Below are positions 54,315-62,400 of a stretch of 64,000 bases of DNA, one piece after another. Within the stretch, counting starts at the first letter, position 1; each line of letters opens with the position of its first letter. The notes beneath the pieces are model-generated. The model had not been told where the DNA came from. It ran no database searches and saw only the letters and a list, made by a program, of their open reading frames with translations. The position numbers and the translations under genes are program-made. Source of the stretch: Microbispora sp. ZYX-F-249 (GTDB taxonomy: Bacteria; Actinomycetota; Actinomycetes; Streptosporangiales; Streptosporangiaceae); assembly GCF_039649665.1 (NCBI RefSeq), contig NZ_JBDJAW010000034.1, positions 1 to 64,000 of the forward strand. Direction: 5' to 3'.

Positions 54315-55409
54315 ATGAGCGTTCTGGAGGAGCGTTACCGGCGGTGGCTGCGGCTGCTGCCCGCGTCCTACCGGGCCGAGCGCGAGGAGGAGATGGTCTG
54401 GGCCTTCCTCGAGGGCGCCCAGTCCGGGCGGGCGGGATACGACGACCAGCGCCCGCGCTTCATGGAGATCGCCAGTGTGGCCGCGCTCGCGCTGCGGGTT
54501 CGGCTCGGCGGCCCGGGGTCCCCGCCTCGGTTCCACCTGTGGGGTGAGGCGGTCCGCCGGGCGGCCCTGTTCGGTCTCGTCTACTGGACGATGATCGGCT
54601 GCGTCTACGCCGGGCAGGCCGTGCTGACCTACGGCTTCCCTCCGGATTCGCTCCCCGGCTCCGTCATGGGGATCGGCGACGCCGGGTCGCCCGAGCGCGT
54701 GCGGCTGGTGCTGGCCGAGCTGGCGCCGCTGCTGTGGGCGGTGGCCCTCGGCGCGCTGGTCCGCGGCCGCCCCGGCATCGCCAAAGCGGCGGCCACGGCG
54801 GCCCTGGTGCTGCCGTACGCGCTGGTGCCGCCGCTGTTCCTCAACGGGGAGAGCGTGCTGCGCTGGGCCTGCTCGGTCCTCCCGGCCGTGGTCACGGTGC
54901 TGGCCCTGGTGATCGGGTTCCACCGTGACGCGCCGCCGGCCCGGCTGCCCGCGCGGCGGGCCCTGCCCGTGCTCGCGATCCCGGTCGCCGCGGGCCTCCT
55001 GCTCGCCCTGGCCGTCGGCGTGCTCGGGGCGGCGACGAGGGCCGGGGCGGCCCCGGTGCCGATCCTCGTGCAGGCCTGGATGTGGATCGACACTCCCGGC
55101 CTCGCCTCCCTGGCGCTGCTGGCGCTGACGGTGTGGTGCACGGCCATGGGCAGGGCGCTGACGTGGCCCGGGCCGGCCGCGCTGGCGGGCGCGATCCTGG
55201 CCGTGCCCGCCGTGCTCGCCCGCGCGGGCACCCTGTCTCCGGGCGGGACCGACCCCGGCCTCGGCATGACCGGCCTCGCCGGTGGCGTGCAGCTGGCCGT
55301 GCTCCTGGCCAGCGGGATCGCCCTCGCCGTCGCCGGCGTACGCGCGCTGCGGGCGACGGACGACGACACGGCGGTGTACGCGCGGCCACCGGCCGGGCAA
55401 CCGCGGTGA
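54315..55409 (+). CDS. Membrane protein with permease-prefix/HAAS-like N-terminus
   Basis: A 364-residue protein starting with LEERYRRWLRLLPASYRAEREEEMVWAFLEGA, the helical prefix found next to PadR regulators, then about eight hydrophobic helices. Function unknown. The ATG at 54315 (with a GGGGG ribosome site) is preferred; two in-frame ATGs at 54162 and 54234 lie in the leader repeat, so longer forms with up to 51 extra residues are possible. It is coupled to PadR through the repeat and followed by a terminator. Confidence 0.7.
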   Translation: MSVLEERYRRWLRLLPASYRAEREEEMVWAFLEGAQSGRAGYDDQRPRFMEIASVAALALRVRLGGPGSPPRFHLWGEAVRRAALFGLVYWTMIGCVYAGQAVLTYGFPPDSLPGSVMGIGDAGSPERVRLVLAELAPLLWAVALGALVRGRPGIAKAAATAALVLPYALVPPLFLNGESVLRWACSVLPAVVTVLALVIGFHRDAPPARLPARRALPVLAIPVAAGLLLALAVGVLGAATRAGAAPVPILVQAWMWIDTPGLASLALLALTVWCTAMGRALTWPGPAALAGAILAVPAVLARAGTLSPGGTDPGLGMTGLAGGVQLAVLLASGIALAVAGVRALRATDDDTAVYARPPAGQPR

Positions 55410-55413
55410 CGAT

Positions 55414-55461
55414 CGGCGGCCCTGGCGTCCGGTGGCGGGCCTCCGGTCGCCAGGGCCGCCG
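55414..55461 (+). terminator. Terminator hairpin of the PadR-membrane protein operon
   Basis: A perfect 14-bp stem (55414-55427 with 55448-55461) with a 20-nt loop begins 4 bp after the membrane-protein stop. There is no T-tract. Confidence 0.6.
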
Positions 55462-55503
55462 GACGGGGCGCGGCTCCACCTCGGGCGATGACCGGCGACG
55501 CAC

Positions 55504-55531
55504 GGGGCGCGGACGCCTCTGTCCGCGCCCC
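55504..55531 (-). terminator. Terminator hairpin of the amidase gene
   Basis: A perfect 11-bp stem (55504-55514 with 55521-55531) with a 6-nt loop begins 5 bp past the amidase stop on the minus strand. With the hairpin at 55414-55461 it separates two convergent genes. Confidence 0.65.
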
Positions 55532-55536
55532 GCCCG

Positions 55537-57813
55537 CTAACGGCGCGACCAGTCGACCTGCCGGGGCTCGGAGCGCCACGGGGACGCCGTGGGGTGCGCG
55601 GGGTGTCTTGGCCGCGCGGGCCTGGCGGGCTGCACGGGTGAGGTGGCCGCCGACGTGGCGACGCCGGGCTCGTAGCCGCGGGCCGACGCCGTCACCCGTA
55701 CGGACAGCCGGGCGCCGCGGTCGCGGCCCTTGACGTGGTAGGTCCGCCCGGTCGCGCCCCTGATCTCGGCGCCGTCGCGCAGCCACTGGTAGCGGACCCG
55801 CTTCGGCGACGGCGTCCATGCGCCCGGGGACGCGGTCAGCGTGCGGCCGGCCTTCGCCACGCCGCGCACGACCGGGGGAGTGGTGTTGACCACCGCGACC
55901 GGCCGCGCGTCGTGCAGGTCCACCTCGGCCGCGCGGACGAACACCTGCCGATGGGCGTACCAGAGCTGGTAGTAGCGGTCCTGTCCCCTGAGGTCGGTGC
56001 GGTCGCCGGGCGCCGACCCGTCGAACGTGGTCGCCCGGTAGTAGTCGGTGACCACGTCGTCGTCGCTCACGGCGTACGCCTGCCCGGCCGGGACGGTGTA
56101 CTCCAGTGGCGAGATCGCCTGCACGGGGATGCCGGTGCCGTCGTACGCCGGCGCTTCGGGGTAGGCCCGGCCGTACACGGCGGCGGGGGTGCTCGCCCCC
56201 GCCTTCACGGTGACCGTCTTGGCCGAGGCCGGGATCACGACGGGCCGGTCGGCGGGGTTGCGCAGCCAGACCAGCGCCCCCGCCCACCACACGCCCAGCC
56301 AGTCGCCCTGCACCTGCGCGACGACGAGCTTGTGGCCGGAGACGACGCGGGCGCTGATGTCGCTGACGTACGTCGTGCCCGCCTCGCCGGTGGGCTTCCA
56401 GCCGGGGTCGGCGGCGAGCGGCGCGGTCTCGGACGGCGACTGGCGGAGCGGGAGGAAGTTGGTGCCGGCCCCGGCGACGCACTCCGGCGAGGGCGGCGAC
56501 GCGGCGGCGCAGCCGGTCAGCGGCTGCGGGTTGTCGTGGTAGCCGGTCCGCACCTCGACCACGTCGCCCGGCGCGACCCGGGTCGTGGCCGCCCGGCCGC
56601 CGCCGATCGGCGCGCCGAGCAGCTCGAAGTAGTGGTCCCAGTCCCAGTACGGCCCCGGGTCCCAGTGCATGCTCTTGGTGGCGCCGAGGATCGTCCCCGG
56701 CACCTGGTCGTGGCCGATGACGTGGGCCCGGTCGAGCGGGATGCCGTATTTGCCGGCCAGGTGCTTCACCAGCGCGGCCGAGGTCTGGTACATCGACTCG
56801 GTGTACCACCCCGCCCCGCCCGCGAAGCCCTCGTGCTCGATGCCGATGGCGTGCATGTTCACGTACCAGTTGCCGGCGTGCCAGCCCACGTCCTTGGCGT
56901 CGAGGTGCTGGGCGACGTGGCCGTCGGCGGAGCGGATGGTGTAGTTCCAGGCGAGGTACGTCGGGTCCTGGACGAGCCGCACCGAGGGGTCGTAGTAGCC
57001 CTCGGTGTCGTGGATGACGATGTAGTCGAGCTTCGGCCCGCCCGGCCCGGTCCGGTCGGCGACGTCGTGGTTGCCGTAGCGCGTCGTGTTGTCCGGGTCG
57101 GCCGGGACGTGCTTGGCGTACGGCGCGGGGATCAGCTCGCAGTCGAGACCGGAGGGGCAGTCCGTGCCCGGCGCGGCCGCCTTGGCCTGCGGCGGGAGGG
57201 CGACCGACTCGTCGGCGGGGAGCGTCACCGTCTGGCCGTCCGCGGTGACCCGGCTCTCGCCGGCGCGCAGGGTCTGGTAGACCTGCCGGACGAACTCGTG
57301 CTTGGCGCCGAACCGGGTGACCGCGTCCCGCCAGGAACCCAGGTCGTCGCCGCCGTCGTGGTAGGAGGCCAGCAGGGCCGCGCCGCCGCAGATGTTGGCG
57401 TTCGGCTGCGCGCGCAGCGTGTCGGCGGGTAGCCCGGTCAGCTCGGCCGCCGCCGCGATCTGGCTCCGCGTCCCGGCCGCCCGGCCCTTGCCGGCCCCGT
57501 CTCCCGTCATCGGCGTGTCGTCGCTCAGGTCGAACACGCCGTAGCCGCCGTCGGAGCTCGGCCTGCCCTGATGGTCGTCCCAGCGGGACAGCATGTACGC
57601 CACGGCCTTCAGCAGTGCTTCCGGCGCGCCCGTCGCCCGCGCCGCCTCGCCGAACGCCGCCTCCCGCGTCGGCGCCGACAGCGTCGCGGCGCAGGACACG
57701 CGAGGCGCGGCGCCGTCCGCGGCCTGCACCGCCGGTACGGCCGGCAGCAGCATCGCCGCGGCGGCGCCCATGACGGCGCCCGTGATGGCGGTGGTGCGCA
57801 GTGCGAGTCTCAC
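55537..57813 (-). CDS. Secreted N-acetylmuramoyl-L-alanine amidase with N-terminal lysozyme-like domain
   Basis: A 758-residue secreted protein. A signal peptide (to about residue 33, AVQA) precedes a lysozyme/transglycosylase-like region (LLKAVAYMLSRWDDHQGRPSSDGGYGVFDL). The amidase_2 domain follows (DYIVIHDTEGYYDPS, AWNYTIRSADGHVAQH, VGWHAGNWYVNMHAIGIEHEG, HVIGHDQVPGT), with zinc-binding His residues. The C-terminus is an Ig-like repeat domain (RVRYQWLRDGAEI). It should cleave peptidoglycan peptides. The GTG at 57813 gives a normal signal peptide; the longer reading adds a hydrophilic extension. AAGGGG lies nine bases upstream. Confidence 0.85.
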   Translation of the reverse strand: MRLALRTTAITGAVMGAAAAMLLPAVPAVQAADGAAPRVSCAATLSAPTREAAFGEAARATGAPEALLKAVAYMLSRWDDHQGRPSSDGGYGVFDLSDDTPMTGDGAGKGRAAGTRSQIAAAAELTGLPADTLRAQPNANICGGAALLASYHDGGDDLGSWRDAVTRFGAKHEFVRQVYQTLRAGESRVTADGQTVTLPADESVALPPQAKAAAPGTDCPSGLDCELIPAPYAKHVPADPDNTTRYGNHDVADRTGPGGPKLDYIVIHDTEGYYDPSVRLVQDPTYLAWNYTIRSADGHVAQHLDAKDVGWHAGNWYVNMHAIGIEHEGFAGGAGWYTESMYQTSAALVKHLAGKYGIPLDRAHVIGHDQVPGTILGATKSMHWDPGPYWDWDHYFELLGAPIGGGRAATTRVAPGDVVEVRTGYHDNPQPLTGCAAASPPSPECVAGAGTNFLPLRQSPSETAPLAADPGWKPTGEAGTTYVSDISARVVSGHKLVVAQVQGDWLGVWWAGALVWLRNPADRPVVIPASAKTVTVKAGASTPAAVYGRAYPEAPAYDGTGIPVQAISPLEYTVPAGQAYAVSDDDVVTDYYRATTFDGSAPGDRTDLRGQDRYYQLWYAHRQVFVRAAEVDLHDARPVAVVNTTPPVVRGVAKAGRTLTASPGAWTPSPKRVRYQWLRDGAEIRGATGRTYHVKGRDRGARLSVRVTASARGYEPGVATSAATSPVQPARPARPRHPAHPTASPWRSEPRQVDWSRR

Positions 57814-57916
57814 GTTGTGCGACCCCTTCTCGGATGCCTGTGGGGGACCAGACCGGGGCAATCACACCGCCGGGCGGAGCCGGGCGCCAGTGAATCGGGC
57901 GAATCTCATCGAGATC

Positions 57917-57945
57917 GTTAACTGAAACCCGACAAAACCGGTCAA
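57917..57945 (-). promoter_or_regulatory. Likely promoter of the amidase gene
   Basis: On the minus strand TTGACC (57945-57940), a 17-nt spacer and GTTAAC (57922-57917) precede the amidase by about 100 bp. A dyad ATCTC-ATC-GAGAT (57903-57915) lies just downstream of the -10 and may be an operator. Confidence 0.4.
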
Positions 57946-57985
57946 GCGGACATCGGCCCCGCAGACCATCCGAGCTTCGGTCGGC

Positions 57986-59302
57986 TTAGAGGGGGTCCTT
58001 GGCGAAACCGAGGTAGGGCTCGAGCCCGGGGAAGTCCCGGGTGGCCGTGCCGAAATCCTGGAAAATGGTCCATTGGCTCTTGCTGCCGAAGATGGATGTC
58101 GACGTGACGGTGCCCGTGTTCGACCCCATCGCCCGCACCATGCTGGAGCCGCCGGTCAACTCGAAGACGGGCCCACCGCTGTCGCCGCCGGCCGTGCTGC
58201 CGAGCGCCGGCGATTTGGCGGAGATCATGTCGTCGTAGCACTCCTTGGTCCCGTAGATCTCCGTGCCGCAGATCTCGGTGTACTTGCCGTCCACCACGTG
58301 ACCGCACGTCGCTCCGCTGGTCGCGCCGGAGACGCACAACGACTGCCCCTTGTAGGTCCACCCCCATCCGGCCACCGGCTTGACGAAGTCGTTCACGCCG
58401 GGCTTTCCGTCCCAGATCCAGCCCGTGGCGTCGTTCACCGAGACGACGCCCGTCACCCTGATGAGCAGCAGGTCGTGTCCCACGTGCTCGGCCTCGGCGG
58501 TGCCGATGGTCTGGCCCGCGCCGTCGGTGAACCGGTCGCCCGGCGCGCCGCAGTGGCCGGCGGTCAGCAGATAGCGGACCAGGTTGATGTGCACGGGGAA
58601 GGCGGCGGTGCAGTGGTAGTAGAGGCCGGCGTTCCCCCCACAGCCGCCGCTGGCGGCGAAGGTGTCGTTGCGGATCGCCGCCCCGCCGTACCAGGGGGCG
58701 TCGTCGTCACAGCGAGTCTTGTTGAGCGTCATGGGCTCCTGCGCGACCATCTCGACCGGAACCCCCACCTTCGGCAGCTCCTGCCGGGCGAGGGCGGCGT
58801 CCTGCTCCCTGACCGCCGCGGTGAGCCCACTGCCGTCGAGGGCCATCTTGACGGCGTGCACGCGGCCGCCGCGGTCGGCGCCGGAGGCGGCCCAGAGCCG
58901 GTCCGCGGCCTCCGACAGCTCGCTCTGCGAGTGCTCGGCCGGGCGCACCTCCACCGTGACGGCCTTCCCGGCCTGGCGGATCGCGGCCCGGACCCGCCCG
59001 GGCACCTTGTCCTTCCACCAGACGACCACCCGGTCGCCGGCCAGCTCGATTCCCGCGTACCCGGCGGACGGGCCGCTCTCCACCGCCTTCCTGATCTCGT
59101 CGGCCGCCGCGACCAGGGGGGCCTGCCGCCGGAAAACGTCCTGTTGCTCGGGCGTCAGGTACGCCGGCGCCCGGTCTCCCGGCGTCGGCGTCGGCGCCGT
59201 CCGCCCCGCCGGTACGGCGGGTGCCGCGACGGCGGGCACGGCGGCGGCGGTCACGGCCGCCGCCGCCAGAACGGTGCCCGTGACCTTCGATATCAACGAC
59301 AT
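57986..59302 (-). CDS. Secreted S1-family serine protease
   Basis: A 438-residue secreted protease of the chymotrypsin (S1) family. The signal peptide runs to about residue 27 (AVAA), with a propeptide-like region to about 190. The triad is seen in LLTAGHCG (His), HDLLLIRV (Asp) and GGDSGGPV (Ser); several Cys pairs support extracellular folding. GAGGGG precedes the ATG by about 10 nt. It resembles streptogrisin-like hydrolases with a prodomain. It lies between the amidase and the NRPS gene. Confidence 0.88.
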   Translation of the reverse strand: MSLISKVTGTVLAAAAVTAAAVPAVAAPAVPAGRTAPTPTPGDRAPAYLTPEQQDVFRRQAPLVAAADEIRKAVESGPSAGYAGIELAGDRVVVWWKDKVPGRVRAAIRQAGKAVTVEVRPAEHSQSELSEAADRLWAASGADRGGRVHAVKMALDGSGLTAAVREQDAALARQELPKVGVPVEMVAQEPMTLNKTRCDDDAPWYGGAAIRNDTFAASGGCGGNAGLYYHCTAAFPVHINLVRYLLTAGHCGAPGDRFTDGAGQTIGTAEAEHVGHDLLLIRVTGVVSVNDATGWIWDGKPGVNDFVKPVAGWGWTYKGQSLCVSGATSGATCGHVVDGKYTEICGTEIYGTKECYDDMISAKSPALGSTAGGDSGGPVFELTGGSSMVRAMGSNTGTVTSTSIFGSKSQWTIFQDFGTATRDFPGLEPYLGFAKDPL

Positions 59303-59415
59303 GCTGTTCGTCCCCTCGGATGCTGGAGCCCTCGGTTTCCACCGACTTCCAACGGCCGAAGGTAGGCAGGCGGACTTGTGATCGACTTGTCACTGAACAG
59401 GACCGGATGCCGCCG

Positions 59416-62400
59416 TCACGCCGCCAGCGTGCGCCCGGTGCCTTCCAGCAGCGTGGCGTCCGCCTCGGCCTGGACGGCGTCGAGGTCGTCGGCGATCTCG
59501 GCGCCCGCGACCGCGTCGGGCAGCGCGTCCTCCATGAGCCGCAGCGGCCGGAACCACAGCCCCAGCGCGCCCCAGAGCACCAGCAGCGCACCGCAGACGG
59601 CCAGCAGCAGGGCGACGCCGCGCCCCGGCCCCACTCCGACGACGTCGCCGACGACCGTGTCCGCGAGCGCGCCGCCGGGAGCGAGCAGCGGGCCGAAGAC
59701 GTCGTCGGCCAGCACCGGCGCCGTGAGGAACGCCAGCGGCGTCATGGACACGGCGAGCATCTGGTTGGTGGCCAGCACCCGTCCCTGCAGCTCCAGCCCG
59801 ACCTTGAGCTGGATGATGGCGAGCCAGTGCGCGTTGAGCACGCTGAGGAACGCCCACGCCATCAGACCGCCGAAGGCGGCCAGCGGGAGCGAGGGCCGCA
59901 GGCCGACGAGCAGCACCCCGGCCCCGAACCCGATCACGAAACCGACCATGCCGACCGCGCGCCGCTCGGTGCCGCCCCAGAACACCATGGCCAGGGAGCC
60001 GAGCACCGCGCCCAGGCCCTGCATGGCGGTCACCGCGCCCACGCCCGCGACGTCGCCGAACGACAGCACCGCGGGCACGGTCACCGCCTGGGCGAGCATG
60101 CCGAGGTAGTTCTCCACGACGAAGAACCCGATCATGATCATGAGCGGGCGCCGCCGTACGAGGAAGCGCCACCCGCCGGCGATGGCCTGCCAGAACGACT
60201 CCTCCAGCCTGCGGAACAGCCTGTCGGGGAAACGCACCAGCAGCAGCGTGCCGAGCCCGGCGAGGAACGTGACGACGTCCACCGCCACCACGCCGTGCAG
60301 CCCGACGGTCGCGACGAGAGCGGCGCCGCCCAGCGGGCCGGCGAGCATGCCGAGGCCGGTGCCGAGGTTGGCCAGCGCGTTGGCCTGCATGAGGTACGGC
60401 TTGGGCACGAGCTGCGCGACGGCCGCCAGGTAGGCGGGCCGGTGGAAGGCCGTCACCAGGGACAGCACCCCCGCGATGGCCCCGACCTGCCAGACCTCCA
60501 GCCGTCCGAGCCAGAGCAGGATCACCAGGGCGGCGGTGGCCACGGCGGAGACGCCGTCGCAGACGAGCATGACCAGCCGCCGGTCCACCCGGTCGGCGAC
60601 CGCGCCGCCCAGCGGCGCCGCGAGCAGCGACGGCAGCAGGGCGAGCATGGTGACGAGGGCGTAGTCGAGCACCCGGCCGTTCTCCTGGTAGGCCCACACG
60701 CCCAGGGCGAAGGAGGTCAGCGCGGCGCCGAGCAGCGACACGGTCTGCCCGGCCGCGACCGTGTAGAAGCGGCGCAGGTCCCGCCGGGCGCTCTGCCCGG
60801 CCACCTCGGCCCGCCCCACCGGCTCGGGCAGGTCGCCGCCGGCCCAGCGGCCGAGCCGCTCGTCGATCAGCCGCGCCAGCGTCTCGGCCTGGTGCTTCAG
60901 GAAGTAGTGCCCGGCGCGGGGGATCGTGGCGAGCTCGACCCGTTCGGCGAACGCCCCCCACTCGCGGTAGCGCTCCCGGTAGAGCTCGGTCGACCGGTCA
61001 CGCTCGCCGATCACGCACAGCAGCGGCGCCGCGAGCCGGCGCTCCTCATGCCCGGGGGAGTCCTCCGGGGAGTCCTCCGGGGAGTCCTCCGGGGAGTCCT
61101 CGGGAAGGTCGAGGTGGCGGCTGAACCACGCCTGCGCCTCCTCGACGTCGTGCCGCAGGGCGCGCAGCATGATCCCGGTGTCGCCGAAGTCGTCGTCCAC
61201 GGCGCCCAGCGTGCGCAGGAAGTCGCGCTGGGCGCGGTCGGAGGACCAGCGGTGGGCGGGGAACCTCCGGTTCCACCAGGCCGACAGCCGTCCGGGCAGC
61301 CGCGCGTCGGGGAAACTGCCGCCGACGACGACACCGGCGAGCGGCGTCCCCGCGGCCTCCAGCCGCAGCGCCAGCTCCATCGTCGCGGCCGACCCGACGC
61401 AGTGCCCGTACAGGGCGATCGGGCCGCGCACCCCGGCCAGTTCGGCCGTGAGGCGGCCGGCCAGCTCCGCTATCGGCAGCGGGTCCTCCTCGGGCCGCGC
61501 CGAGTCGTGCCCGGGCAGCTCGACGGCGACCACCGCGGTCCCGGGCGAGAGACGGGCCAGCTCGGCGGCGAGCGGCCGGAAGGCGGCGGCGGAACCACCC
61601 CCGTACGGCACGCAGACGAGGGTGCGGCTCGCCGTACGCGGACCCGCCAGATGGTGCAGCAGACCGGTGGGGGCCTGCGCGCCGCCGTCGAGGTGCGCGG
61701 CCAGCTCGCGCACCGTGGGCCGGGTGAACAGGTCGATCACCCGCAGCGTGGGGTCGATCTCCCGGACCGCCCGCACCGCGCGGAAGGAGTCGCCGCCGAG
61801 CGCGAAGAAGTCGTCGTCGACGCCGAAGTCCGTCACGCCCAGGACGTCGGCCCACACGGCGGCGATCCGCAGCTCGGCCGGGGTGGCCGGCGCCACCCGG
61901 CCGGTGGCGGGCGCCGCGTCGGGGACCGGCAGGCGGGCCCGGTCGATCTTGCCGAGCGGGGTGAGCGGCAGCTCGTCGAGGACGGCGATCGCGGACGGGA
62001 CCATGTAGTCGGGCAGCCGCTCACGCAGTCCCGCCCTGACCGCCGCGAGGTCCACGGTGGCGGGCGCGACCCAGGCGGCCAGCCGCCGGGAGCGTCCCTC
62101 GCCGACCGGCAGCACCGCGGCCTCCCGGACGCCGGGCTGCTCCTGCAGGGCGGCCTTCACCTCGCCCAGCTCCACCCGGAAACCCCTGATCTTGACCTGG
62201 TCGTCGACCCGGCCGAGGAACTCCACGAGCCCCTGGGCGTTGAGCCGGACCCGGTCGCCGGTGCGGTAGCAGCGCCGGGTCCCGGTCACCGGGTCGGGGA
62301 CGAACCGCTGCGCCGTGAGGTCGGGCCGGTTCAGATAGCCGCGGGCGACGCTCGGGCCCGCCACCCACAGCTCGCCCGGCACCCCGGCGGGCAGCGGGCG

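Noticed and set aside
57814-57985. A riboswitch (for example a ydaO-type element) before the amidase
   Set aside because: The 172-bp gap has a promoter and a short dyad but no multi-stem structure or recognisable riboswitch core.
59390-60961. A separate minus-strand gene within the MFS region of the NRPS
   Set aside because: It is an alternative frame; the NRPS frame shows continuous transmembrane helices and MFS motifs to its stop.
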